Shown here piece after piece: positions 26,086-34,396 of a DNA stretch of 64,000 nt (the first letter of the stretch is position 1; each line of letters starts with the position of its first letter). The translations under genes and the position numbers were made by a program. The DNA comes from Neotamlana laminarinivorans. Its GTDB lineage: Bacteria > Bacteroidota > Bacteroidia > Flavobacteriales > Flavobacteriaceae. Where the stretch lies: assembly GCF_020523925.1 (NCBI RefSeq), contig NZ_JAJAPW010000007.1, positions 54,422 through 118,421 on the forward strand, written 5' to 3'. The notes beneath the pieces were generated by a model, which was given only the letters and a program-made list of their open reading frames with translations, was not told the DNA's origin and did no database searches.

Positions 26086-26712
26086 ATGAAAAAATCAATT
26101 AAATTAATTTTAGCTGTTTGCGTTGTTGGGCTTGTTAGTGCCTTTACATTAAAACCAACAGCAGAATATGCCGGCTATAATATTGGAGATATTGTTGAAG
26201 ATTTTAAATTAAAAAATATCGATGGAGAAATGGTCTCCTTATCCGATTATGAAGACGAGCTAGGTGTTATAGTAACATTTACATGTAACACATGCCCGTA
26301 CGCTGTTGCTTATGAAGATCGTATAATCGCGTTAGATAAAAAATATGCAGATAAAGGATACCCTGTAGTCGCTATTATGCCAAATGATACAAGTGTAAAA
26401 CCAGATGACGATTTATCATCAATGAAAAAGCGTGCCGAGGAAAAAGGATTTACTTTTCCTTATTTAATTGATGCAAAACAAGATGTTTATCCAAAATTTG
26501 GAGCAACTAAAACACCTCACGTATTTGTTTTAGATAGAACAGAAGCAGGATTTGTAGTGTCTTATATTGGTGCAATAGACAATAATTATAAAGATGCATC
26601 GGCAGTTACTACAAAATATGTTGAAAATGCGGTTGATGCCTTAATAGCAGGAACACCAATAAAAGAAACAGAAACAAAAGCCATTGGTTGCTCAATAAAA
26701 GTAGCTAATTAA
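26086..26712 (+). CDS. Exported thioredoxin/AhpC-TSA family protein
   Basis: A 208-residue protein with an N-terminal signal peptide (about 1-22) and a peroxiredoxin/thioredoxin-like fold. The redox motif CNTCPYAVAYEDRI is near residues 64-77, and TKTPHVFVLDRTE near 142-154 includes the cis-Pro. The CNTCP arrangement is typical of a periplasmic family related to AhpC/TSA proteins of Bacteroidota. It follows the TlpA-like gene by 5 bases and is closed by a strong terminator, so the two form a redox operon. Confidence 0.83.
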   Translation: MKKSIKLILAVCVVGLVSAFTLKPTAEYAGYNIGDIVEDFKLKNIDGEMVSLSDYEDELGVIVTFTCNTCPYAVAYEDRIIALDKKYADKGYPVVAIMPNDTSVKPDDDLSSMKKRAEEKGFTFPYLIDAKQDVYPKFGATKTPHVFVLDRTEAGFVVSYIGAIDNNYKDASAVTTKYVENAVDALIAGTPIKETETKAIGCSIKVAN

Positions 26713-26734
26713 TAAGATATATATTGGTTTATAT

Positions 26735-26768
26735 AAAACTGAAGTTTTGTAAAACTTCAGTTTTTTTT
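26735..26768 (+). terminator. Intrinsic terminator of the redoxin operon
   Basis: AAAACTGAAGTTTT, a 2-base loop region, then AAAACTTCAGTTTTTTTT. It is a near-perfect stem followed by eight T residues. Confidence 0.85.
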
Positions 26769-26789
26769 CGTCTAAACTTAAATATATAG

Positions 26790-26797
26790 TAATTTTG
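26790..26797 (+). promoter_or_regulatory. -7 element TAATTTTG upstream of the rhodanese gene
   Basis: It fully matches TAnnTTTG and lies 25 bases before the start codon and downstream of the previous terminator. The -33 region is T-rich without a clean TTG. Confidence 0.5.
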
Positions 26798-26821
26798 TAG
26801 TACAATTTTAAAGTTATAAAA

Positions 26822-27136
26822 ATGGAAGATTTAACACAAGACGAATGGCAAGAGCAGTTAGCTGATGATGCTAATGCTGTAATTTTGGATGTAAGAACAG
26901 ATGCTGAAGTAGCAGATGGTATTATTCCAAACGCCATTCATTTAGATATTTATAAAGGTCAAGAATTTATTGAAGAAATAGATAAGCTTGATAAAACTAA
27001 GAATTATTACGTGTATTGTCGTTCTGGAAACAGAAGTGGGCAAGCTTGTAAAATAATGGAAGAACTTGGTTTTAATAACGCCTATAATTTAGAAGGCGGC
27101 ATGCTACAATGGACTGGTGATGTTGTAGATAAATAA
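26822..27136 (+). CDS. Single-domain rhodanese-like protein
   Basis: A 104-residue rhodanese domain. The active-site loop is YCRSGNRSGQA near residues 73-83, with Cys as the sulfur acceptor; VILDVRTDAEVADG near 20-33 and AIHLDI are also typical. Such proteins carry persulfide sulfur or act as redox sensors. There is no signal peptide, so it is cytoplasmic. It is a single-gene unit between its own promoter and a strong terminator. Confidence 0.88.
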   Translation: MEDLTQDEWQEQLADDANAVILDVRTDAEVADGIIPNAIHLDIYKGQEFIEEIDKLDKTKNYYVYCRSGNRSGQACKIMEELGFNNAYNLEGGMLQWTGDVVDK

Positions 27137-27159
27137 AGGCATAAACAAAATTAATAAAT

Positions 27160-27203
27160 AAAAAATCTCTTAGAATTAAGCCATTAATTCTAAGAGATTT
27201 TTT
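27160..27203. terminator. Strong intrinsic terminator, 19-bp perfect stem
   Basis: AAAAAATCTCTTAGAATTA (27160-27178) pairs fully with 27185-27203, with a 6-base loop. It is symmetric with A and T runs, so it can act in both directions. It ends the rhodanese transcript. Confidence 0.88.
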
Positions 27204-27358
27204 ATTTAAAATTATTTTAACCTCTTTTTTAGTACTTTAACTTTTTTATTTTATGTATTGGTTAAAGTTTATTAATTTTATTCTAGAACTGTGTTAGTAA
27301 TTAAAAATACACAAGTTTTCCGCATAAAAATATTAATTAATTAATCCCTCATTAAGTC

Positions 27359-27637
27359 ATGGAAAACGGTTATGTAATTTTAGGTATAGTAGCATTATTA
27401 TTTTTAAGTATGTATGGCTACTCCTATTGGTCTGTTTTTAGAGAAAAAATGGCTCAGAAAAAAATTGAAGAAGAAGAACTAAAAAGACGTGAAATTAGGC
27501 GCGAACGTCGCTTAAAAAACCAAGCTTTAATTGATGCTAAAGTAAATGCTTTTAATAAGCGAAAAGAAGAAATTAGGCAAGAACTGCAAATGCTTAAAAA
27601 ATCAGCTTCATTAAATGAGCAACAAAAGGTTAGCTAA
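27359..27637 (+). CDS. Small membrane-anchored coiled-coil protein, unknown function
   Basis: A 92-residue protein with one N-terminal membrane helix (about 6-24, ILGIVALLFLSMYGYSYW) followed by a charged helical tail rich in Lys, Glu and Arg (about 30-85), probably a coiled coil on the cytoplasmic side. I recognise no family. Clear topology and a terminator after it support a real gene. It lies alone between two terminators. Confidence 0.6.
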   Translation: MENGYVILGIVALLFLSMYGYSYWSVFREKMAQKKIEEEELKRREIRRERRLKNQALIDAKVNAFNKRKEEIRQELQMLKKSASLNEQQKVS

Positions 27638-27649
27638 TTTAAAAACTTA

Positions 27650-27682
27650 AAAAAACTCATATATGTTATATGGGTTTTTTTT
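27650..27682. terminator. Bidirectional terminator between convergent genes
   Basis: AAAAACTCATATA-TGT-TATATGGGTTTTTTTT, with A and T runs on the two sides. It sits between the small coiled-coil gene and the convergent mutase gene. Confidence 0.75.
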
Positions 27683-27702
27683 ATGCGATAATTTTACTAT
27701 TA

Positions 27703-29859
27703 CTACTTATTTAATAAACGTTCTAATAATTGTATGGCAGTAACAGTTATTTTAGAGCCAGATCCAAAAATTGATTCAACCCCAGCATCTAGCAAAAATT
27801 TATAATCTTGTTTGGGTATTACACCGCCTGCAATAACCATAATATCGGTTCGATTTAAAGCTTTTAAGTCATTAATAAGTTGCGGAAGTAGTGTTTTATT
27901 GGCGCCTGCTAAACTAGATATGCCTATAACATGCACATTGTTTTCAATGGCTTGTTTAACAATTTCATTTGGGGTTTGAAAAAGTGGAGCTATTTTTACA
28001 TCAAAACCTATATCTGTATAACTTGATGCAACAACTTTTGCACCGCGATCATGACCATCTTGACCTAATTTAGCAATTATAATTCGAGGATTGCTTCCTT
28101 CTTTTTTTATAAAGTCTTTAACCAATTTTTTGGCTTCTAAAAAAACATTATCGCTCTCAATTTCTTTGCCGTAAATACCGGAAAATGATTTTGCTTGTGC
28201 CTTGTGTCGTCCAAAAGCTACTTCTAAAGCTGCGCTTATTTCTCCTAAAGTAGCACGTTGTTTTGCGGCAGTAATAGCTAAGGCTAATAAATTTGAATTT
28301 TCGTTAAACCCAGAAGCTTTTGTTTCAGATTTTACAAAATTAGTAGCTGCAGTAGTAATATTTTTTAAAGCAACATTAACTGCTGAATCATTACGTGTAA
28401 ATTTAATCGATTTTAAACGTTTTATTTGTTGTTGCTTAACCTTTTGGTTATCAATTTCTAAAATGTTTATAGGTAATTCATTTTGTAATTGGTATTTGTT
28501 TACACCAACTATTATATTTTTACCAGAATCAATGCGAGCTTGTGTTTTTGTAGCTGCTTCTTCTATACGTTGTTTAGGTAAACCAGCTTGAATAGCTTTA
28601 GTCATGCCGCCTAAATCTTCAATTTCTTGGATCAATTTCCATGATTTATCGTAAATGTCTTTAGTAAGTTTTTCAATAAAATAACTTCCAGCCCACGGAT
28701 CTACAGTTTTAGTAATACCTGTTTCTTTTTGTAAATAAATTTGAGTGTTTCGTGCAATTCTTGATGTGAAATTAGTAGGTAAAGCAATAGCTTCATCTAA
28801 AGCATTTGTATGTAAACTTTGCGTGCCTCCAAATACTGCAGCGGTGGCTTCAATACTTGTTCTAGCAATATTATTGTATGGGTCTTGCTCGGTTAAACTC
28901 CAACCACTAGTTTGGCAATGTGTTCTTAAAATTAATGATTTAGGATTTTTCGGGTTAAATTGTTTTACCAATTTAGCCCAAAGTATTCTGGCTGCTCTCA
29001 TTTTGGCAATTTCCATAAAATGGTTCATGCCAATACCCCAAAAAAAAGATAATCGAGAAGCAAAATCATCAATATTTAAACCAATTTCTAGTCCTTTTTT
29101 TATGTATTCTATACCATCGCATAATGTGTAAGCAAGCTCAATATCGCAGGTTGCTCCAGCTTCTTGCATGTGGTAACCAGAAATACTTATACTATTAAAA
29201 TTAGGCATCAACTTACTGGTGTATTCAAAAATGTCAGCCACAATTTTCATTGATGGTTTTGGCGGATAAATATAGGTGTTGCGCACCATAAACTCCTTTA
29301 AAATATCGTTTTGAATGGTGCCTGAAAGCTGTTCTAACTTTACACCTTGCTCTTGGGCAGCAACAATATAAAATGCTAGTATGGGAAGAACAGCGCCATT
29401 CATGGTCATTGATACTGAAATTTTATCGAGAGGAATATCGTTGAATAATATTTTCATATCTTCAACAGTATCAATGGCAACTCCAGCTTTACCAACATCG
29501 CCAACCACACGATAATGGTCGGAATCGTAACCTCTATGCGTAGCCAAATCAAAAGCAACTGATAAGCCTTTTTGACCAGCTTTTAAACTATTCAAGTAAA
29601 ACGCATTACTATCTTCTGCAGTGCTAAAACCTGCATATTGCCTAATAGTCCATGGTTTTTTTACATACATGGTGCTGTATGGACCACGTAAGTATGGAGG
29701 AATTCCAGCAGCAAAATTTATATGCTCTAAACCTTCAATATCTTTATATGAATATAAAGATTTAAACTCGATGTCTTCGGCGTTTTTAAATACAGAAGAA
29801 TCGACATTTTCCTTTATAATTTCGGAGTTTAATGTTATATGTTGAAGGTTTTTTCTCAA
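27703..29859 (-). CDS. scpA: Methylmalonyl-CoA mutase large (alpha) subunit
   Basis: A 718-residue adenosylcobalamin-dependent mutase that interconverts succinyl-CoA and (R)-methylmalonyl-CoA. The N-terminal TIM barrel (about 50-560) contains [35 protein letters not shown] and [14 protein letters not shown]. The C-terminal B12-binding domain (about 585-718) has the cobalamin-ligand motif [11 protein letters not shown] near 597-607. The small subunit is encoded upstream at 30512-31870, with a lipoprotein gene between them. It ends the operon that starts at uridine kinase. Confidence 0.95.
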   Translation of the reverse strand: MRKNLQHITLNSEIIKENVDSSVFKNAEDIEFKSLYSYKDIEGLEHINFAAGIPPYLRGPYSTMYVKKPWTIRQYAGFSTAEDSNAFYLNSLKAGQKGLSVAFDLATHRGYDSDHYRVVGDVGKAGVAIDTVEDMKILFNDIPLDKISVSMTMNGAVLPILAFYIVAAQEQGVKLEQLSGTIQNDILKEFMVRNTYIYPPKPSMKIVADIFEYTSKLMPNFNSISISGYHMQEAGATCDIELAYTLCDGIEYIKKGLEIGLNIDDFASRLSFFWGIGMNHFMEIAKMRAARILWAKLVKQFNPKNPKSLILRTHCQTSGWSLTEQDPYNNIARTSIEATAAVFGGTQSLHTNALDEAIALPTNFTSRIARNTQIYLQKETGITKTVDPWAGSYFIEKLTKDIYDKSWKLIQEIEDLGGMTKAIQAGLPKQRIEEAATKTQARIDSGKNIIVGVNKYQLQNELPINILEIDNQKVKQQQIKRLKSIKFTRNDSAVNVALKNITTAATNFVKSETKASGFNENSNLLALAITAAKQRATLGEISAALEVAFGRHKAQAKSFSGIYGKEIESDNVFLEAKKLVKDFIKKEGSNPRIIIAKLGQDGHDRGAKVVASSYTDIGFDVKIAPLFQTPNEIVKQAIENNVHVIGISSLAGANKTLLPQLINDLKALNRTDIMVIAGGVIPKQDYKFLLDAGVESIFGSGSKITVTAIQLLERLLNK

Positions 29860-29865
29860 AAAAAA

Positions 29866-30522
29866 TTAGTGTTTGTTTGGTATTGGTAATCTTTTGTTTT
29901 CTTGCGTTTTTGGTGTTAAAGAGTCTGTGTTTTTAAATGTTATGTTAGTAAAATCTTCATTATACATTTTGGCATAATACATATCGAAGGCTACATAGGC
30001 AGACAAGAGTTTATCTGAATTTAAAAATTTATAGCGACTCATTAAAGGTGTACCAAAAAGTTTTGGAGACATGCTATTGGTTTCAATTAAAGCATTTAAC
30101 GTGGTTCTTAAATTTGTATCTTTTATTCCAGAAGATATACATTTTAATAAGTTACTGTGGTAATTTAAATTACTATTTTCTGTTAACTGCCATAAATCTT
30201 CATCTTGTTTTAAAACATTTAATATTTTTAAGGTATGTGGTGTAATTATTTCTGAAAAGGGAACATTTCCATACACACTATTTCTAAGAAATTGTGAGTA
30301 AGCCACAGGTAAAGAAGGATTTGTTCTGTTTTTGTTATAATGATTATAAATGTCTTGCTCGAAGGCGTAAACAGCTTCACTAAATAGTTTTTCGTTTATG
30401 GTAGGGCAATTAAAAACCAACGGTTTATCTGCAAATTTATAATTTTTAAATTCTGGTTTTTGTTTACAGTTAATTAGTAAAATAGATAAAACTAGTGTTA
30501 AAAATGTAATTTTAGTTTTCAT
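29866..30522 (-). CDS. Hypothetical lipoprotein between the two mutase subunit genes
   Basis: A 218-residue predicted lipoprotein: signal peptide with lipobox LINC (Cys 19), then a soluble helical region containing QDIYNHYNKNRTNP and KTQENKRLPIPNKH at the end. I do not recognise the family. Its start overlaps the end of the small-subunit gene by 11 bases and its stop is 6 bases before the large-subunit start, so it is translationally tied to both. Why an exported protein should be made with a cytoplasmic mutase is unclear. Confidence 0.7.
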   Translation of the reverse strand: MKTKITFLTLVLSILLINCKQKPEFKNYKFADKPLVFNCPTINEKLFSEAVYAFEQDIYNHYNKNRTNPSLPVAYSQFLRNSVYGNVPFSEIITPHTLKILNVLKQDEDLWQLTENSNLNYHSNLLKCISSGIKDTNLRTTLNALIETNSMSPKLFGTPLMSRYKFLNSDKLLSAYVAFDMYYAKMYNEDFTNITFKNTDSLTPKTQENKRLPIPNKH

Positions 30523-31870
30523 AATTTAATCGTGATTTTTCAAAGTTTTCGGTAATACGTTTTTCAATTATGGGTTCTATTAAAGTTTTTCTTGGTTTTG
30601 TTTTAACAAACGGATAAATTTCTATGTTGTTCTTTATGTTATGTTCGTTGGCTTCATATTTATTAGTGCCAACAATAATAAGTTCGTTGTTTTTAAATTG
30701 TTGTTCTTCCTTTAGGGCACTTTCTTTTATTTTACGTTGTACAGTTCCTGTTTTTAATTGTTTTAAAAAGCCGCCGTTTTTTTCAATATTTTTAAATAAA
30801 TCTAGCGCTTTTTCTGCCAATTGCTGGGTTATTGTTTCAATATAATAAGCACCGTCTGTTGGGTTATTTACTTTGTTAAAATAACTTTCATGTTTTAAAA
30901 TTAATAATTGATTTCTTGCTATTCGGGTACTAAACGCATTTGTTTTTTTATAAATAGCATCAAACGGAAGATTAAAAATAGTATTTGCCCCACCAAGTAT
31001 AGCGCTCATACATTCTGTAGTGGTTCGGGTAATATTATTTTCTTTATCCAATAGCGTTTTATTTCGTTTGGTTGGTATTGCTATAATATTGCATTTTGAT
31101 GTTATGTTGTAAGCTTTCGCTAGTGAATCCCAAAGTAATCTTAAGGCTTTTAACTTAGCAATTTCAAAAAAGTAGTTGGAGCCAATTGCGACCTTAAAAT
31201 TAGGTATAATATGAGTTAGGTTTTTACCAGCAATTTCTAATTGGTTAATATATTCGTTAGCATGTGCTAAAGCATAGGCTAATTGCTGCACCATATTTGC
31301 ACCCGAATTTTGGTACAAAGTTGAGTTAACTGTTATACTATTTATATATGTGTAACTGTTTAAAAATGATGAAAAATCGTGGTTTAAATTTTTATACCAA
31401 TTCCCTGTTTCTGCTAAATTATTAATGATATCTGTATGAACAAAAACGTTTGTATTTAAAGGAATTGATTTTAAATAAGCTTCTGGTGAAAATTTTAAGT
31501 TCAGGTGTATTTCAACTAAATTTAAATCTATATTTTGTAGCAGTTCTGTTATTAAAACTTCATCTGAAGCAATAATGAAAGCAATACTTTCTGCGCCATT
31601 TTCAATAGCTTTAATAGCATTTAAGTTAGATTTTTTAGTATCTGCAACAAAAATATTTTGCCCTATTTTCCATTCTGAAGCTTTGGTGTTGTGGAGTGGA
31701 GGTGGTGTTTTAAAATCATCAGCATGATAAAAGGGTTTAACTAAAATATCTTCATTAGTTTTCCATACCAAGGCATTGTTATAATCTTCACCTTGTAAAT
31801 CAAACTGAATTTTTTGTTTCCACTGTTTGGCTGAAACAGCATTAAAATCGTTAAACAACTTTTGGCTCAT
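30512..31870 (-). CDS. mutA: Methylmalonyl-CoA mutase small (beta) subunit
   Basis: A 452-residue subunit of the mutase heterodimer. It shares the TIM-barrel pattern of the large subunit (for example GGANTIFNLPFDAIYKK and NPTDGAYYIETIT near the C-terminal half) but lacks the B12-binding domain, ending after the barrel. This shorter length is seen in Bacteroidota two-subunit mutases. It supports assembly and does not bind cobalamin. The gene follows the FtsB-like gene by 2 bases and overlaps the lipoprotein gene. Confidence 0.88.
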   Translation of the reverse strand: MSQKLFNDFNAVSAKQWKQKIQFDLQGEDYNNALVWKTNEDILVKPFYHADDFKTPPPLHNTKASEWKIGQNIFVADTKKSNLNAIKAIENGAESIAFIIASDEVLITELLQNIDLNLVEIHLNLKFSPEAYLKSIPLNTNVFVHTDIINNLAETGNWYKNLNHDFSSFLNSYTYINSITVNSTLYQNSGANMVQQLAYALAHANEYINQLEIAGKNLTHIIPNFKVAIGSNYFFEIAKLKALRLLWDSLAKAYNITSKCNIIAIPTKRNKTLLDKENNITRTTTECMSAILGGANTIFNLPFDAIYKKTNAFSTRIARNQLLILKHESYFNKVNNPTDGAYYIETITQQLAEKALDLFKNIEKNGGFLKQLKTGTVQRKIKESALKEEQQFKNNELIIVGTNKYEANEHNIKNNIEIYPFVKTKPRKTLIEPIIEKRITENFEKSRLNYEN

Positions 31871-31872
31871 TG

Positions 31873-32187
31873 TTATTCGGTTTTAAGGCTGTCTTCGTAT
31901 TCTATAATAAATATTTCTTCGTTTTCGCGTTTCATGTAATATTCTTCGCGAGCAAATTTTTCTAAGCCTTCGTCTGTACTTAATTCTTTTAAGGCTTTTT
32001 TATCTTTTTCAATTTCTTTTCTGTAATACTCTTTTTCTTTTTCTAAATTTTCGATATCTGTATTTAATTCATGATGAATAAGCCACGAGTTGGCATCGAA
32101 AAAAAACATCCAAACCGCAAAAATAACCAGTATAAGTATAAACCAATTTTTAAATGGTTTTAGGTATTTATTTTTGAAGGTTTTCAT
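31873..32187 (-). CDS. FtsB/DivIC-family septum formation initiator
   Basis: A 104-residue protein with a single membrane helix (about 14-30, WFILILVIFAVWMFFF) and a following coiled coil (about 38-85) that contains LEKEKEYYRKEIEKDKKAL. This layout is that of FtsB/DivIC, which joins FtsL and FtsQ in the division complex. EEYYMKRENEEIFIIEYE near the end matches the family. It is the second gene of the operon, 7 bases after uridine kinase. Confidence 0.85.
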   Translation of the reverse strand: MKTFKNKYLKPFKNWFILILVIFAVWMFFFDANSWLIHHELNTDIENLEKEKEYYRKEIEKDKKALKELSTDEGLEKFAREEYYMKRENEEIFIIEYEDSLKTE

Positions 32188-32194
32188 TGTACTA

Positions 32195-32800
32195 TTACAG
32201 TTTGTCGTTAATTATAGTTTTTACAATATCTATAGCAACAGTATTGTAGTGGTTGTTAGGTATTATGATATCTGCATACTCTTTCATAGGCTCAATAAAT
32301 TGCGAGTGCATTGGTTTTAATGTGGTTTTATATCGGTTTAAAACCTCGTCTAAATCACGTCCGCGCTCTGTAATATCTCGTCTTAAACGACGAATTAAGC
32401 GTTCGTCGCTATCGGCATGTACAAATATTTTAATATCGAACATTTTACGCAATTCGGGGTTGCTTAACACCAAAATGCCTTCAACAATCATTACTTTTCT
32501 TGGTAATGTGTGAATAGTATCACCAGTTCTATTATGTTTAACGAACGAATACACAGGTTGGTCTATGGCATTCCCTTTTTTTAATTCGGTTAGGTGTTCT
32601 TCAATTAAATCAAAATCAATTGATCTTGGATGATCGAAGTTTATTTTAACGCGCTCGTCGAACGATAGGTGAGACGTATCTTTATAATAAGAATCTTGTG
32701 ATAATATACCAACTTCGCCTTCTGGAAGTTCTTTTAAAATTTGATTTACAACCGTTGTTTTACCACAACCTGTACCGCCTGCAATACCAATAACTAACAT
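32195..32800 (-). CDS. udk: Uridine kinase
   Basis: A 201-residue P-loop kinase that phosphorylates uridine and cytidine. The Walker A motif GGTGCGKTTVV is near residues 8-18. SQDSYYKDTSHLSFDERVK near 35-53 and FDHPRSIDFDLI near 56-67 form the substrate site; RRLRRDITERGRD is the lid. It is the first gene of a five-gene minus-strand operon leading into the mutase genes. The length is normal for bacterial Udk. Confidence 0.95.
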   Translation of the reverse strand: MLVIGIAGGTGCGKTTVVNQILKELPEGEVGILSQDSYYKDTSHLSFDERVKINFDHPRSIDFDLIEEHLTELKKGNAIDQPVYSFVKHNRTGDTIHTLPRKVMIVEGILVLSNPELRKMFDIKIFVHADSDERLIRRLRRDITERGRDLDEVLNRYKTTLKPMHSQFIEPMKEYADIIIPNNHYNTVAIDIVKTIINDKL

Positions 32801-32861
32801 AAAAAGTAATTTTTTTAGGTTACAAAGTTAACTATTTGCTAAGCTAAAGCTAAAAAGAATT

Positions 32862-33269
32862 TTACTTTTTAATATTAGAAACCTCTGTTTCTGTAATTAT
32901 TTTTTTATTCTCGTTACCCCAACTATTGGTAATATAGTTCATAACATCGGCTACTTCTTTATCGCTTAAGCCCATAGGAGCCATCATGCCTTTGTAGGTG
33001 TTTCCGTTTACTTCAATGGTGCCTCTAAGTCCATATTTAATAGCTTTAATGCTGGCTTCTCTGTTTTGCATTAAATAATCAGATTTTGCTAAAGGCGGAA
33101 ATGCACGTTTCACACCTTCACCATTAGCCATGTGGCAAGTCATGCAGAAATCTTGATAAATAGATTCACCACGTTTTACACTTTCTTCGAGTTTTTTATC
33201 TTGTGCTTGTAAATTGTTAATAGACAAAACTGAAATTAGAATTACTATAAAAATTGAAGTTGATTTCAT
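32862..33269 (-). CDS. Periplasmic mono-haem cytochrome c
   Basis: A 135-residue protein with a signal peptide (about 1-22) and one class I haem site, FCMTCHMANGEG near residues 42-53. The distal methionine is probably in MMAPMGLSD near 93-101. It starts 3 bases after the sugar dehydrogenase gene and therefore is likely its electron acceptor in the periplasm. The length is typical. Confidence 0.9.
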   Translation of the reverse strand: MKSTSIFIVILISVLSINNLQAQDKKLEESVKRGESIYQDFCMTCHMANGEGVKRAFPPLAKSDYLMQNREASIKAIKYGLRGTIEVNGNTYKGMMAPMGLSDKEVADVMNYITNSWGNENKKIITETEVSNIKK

Positions 33270-33272
33270 ATT

Positions 33273-34394
33273 TTATTTTTTAGGAACTATTTTAACTATA
33301 CCATAATTTTCGATGCCTACGTAAATGTATCCGTCAGGAGCTTGAACTACATTTCTAACTCTGCCTAAACCTTCAAATAGTTTTTCACGCTTAACAACTT
33401 TATCATTTTTCAATATTAAGCGCTCTAAATACATAAATTTTAAAGAGCCAACCAAAATGTTATCTTTCCAGTCTGGATATATTTCTGAGGTTACAAAAGC
33501 CATTCCGCTTGGTGCTATAGAAGGCACCCAGTAAAAGAGTGGTTGTTCCATGCCTTTTTTTGCTGTAATATCTGTAAAAGATGTGCCACTATAATTTACA
33601 CCATACGAAATTACAGGCCAACCAAAGTTAGCTCCTTTTTTTATAATATTAATCTCATCGCCACCTTTTGGACCGTGTTCATGTACCCAAATTGCTCCGG
33701 TATAAGGATGTTTTATCATGCCTTGCGGATTACGATGCCCGTAGCTGTAAATTGCCGTTTTTGCATTTTTTGTGCTTACAAAAGGGTTATCTTTAGGGAT
33801 AGAACCATCATCATTTAATCTGTAAATTTTGCCACCATCTCTTGTTATATCTTGAGGGTTTACATCACGCTGTCCGCGTTCGCCCACAGAAAAATATAAA
33901 TAACCGTCATTATCAAAAGCTATGCGAGACCCAAAGTGTTGGCCACGAGTTGTGTTTGGTGTGGCTTTGTATAAAAGTTCTTTTTCTACTAATGTGTTAT
34001 TTTTAATTTTTGCACGCATAAGCGCTGTGTTACCGCCGCTGCCTTCACCTTCGGGTGATGCATAAGTAAAATAAATCCAGCCATTATTTTTATAATTTGG
34101 GTGAGCTTCTATATCTAAAAATCCGCCTTGACCACGAACATATATTTCGGGTAAACCAGAGATTGAAGTTGTTTTTCCGTTTTTGTAATGAATTAACTCA
34201 CCAGATTTTTCGGTTATTAAAATACTTCCGTCTGGTAAAAATGCCATTCCCCAAGGGTTAAATAAATCTGGAACAATTAATTCTGTAGTATAATTAATAT
34301 TAGTGGGCGTTTCGGCAATAATTTCGGTTTCTTTTTGTTGAGCACAGGCCAAACAAGTTATGAACGTAATGAGTATTAAGCTGAGTTTTTTCAT
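33273..34394 (-). CDS. PQQ-dependent sugar dehydrogenase-like protein (soluble GDH/HHIP fold)
   Basis: A 373-residue exported six-bladed propeller. The signal peptide ends near Cys 17 (FITCLAC), so it may be a lipoprotein. WGMAFLPDGSILITEKSGEL, YGHRNPQGM, HEHGPKGGDEINIIKKGANFGWP and YWVPSIAPSGMAF are signatures of the GdhB/YliI family. It oxidises aldose sugars and passes electrons on, here probably to the cytochrome c encoded next. I start at MKKLSLIL (34394); a longer frame to 34427 would run into the end of the upstream gene. PQQ is likely taken from outside, as no pqq genes are visible here. Confidence 0.85.
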   Translation of the reverse strand: MKKLSLILITFITCLACAQQKETEIIAETPTNINYTTELIVPDLFNPWGMAFLPDGSILITEKSGELIHYKNGKTTSISGLPEIYVRGQGGFLDIEAHPNYKNNGWIYFTYASPEGEGSGGNTALMRAKIKNNTLVEKELLYKATPNTTRGQHFGSRIAFDNDGYLYFSVGERGQRDVNPQDITRDGGKIYRLNDDGSIPKDNPFVSTKNAKTAIYSYGHRNPQGMIKHPYTGAIWVHEHGPKGGDEINIIKKGANFGWPVISYGVNYSGTSFTDITAKKGMEQPLFYWVPSIAPSGMAFVTSEIYPDWKDNILVGSLKFMYLERLILKNDKVVKREKLFEGLGRVRNVVQAPDGYIYVGIENYGIVKIVPKK

Positions 34395-34396
34395 AA

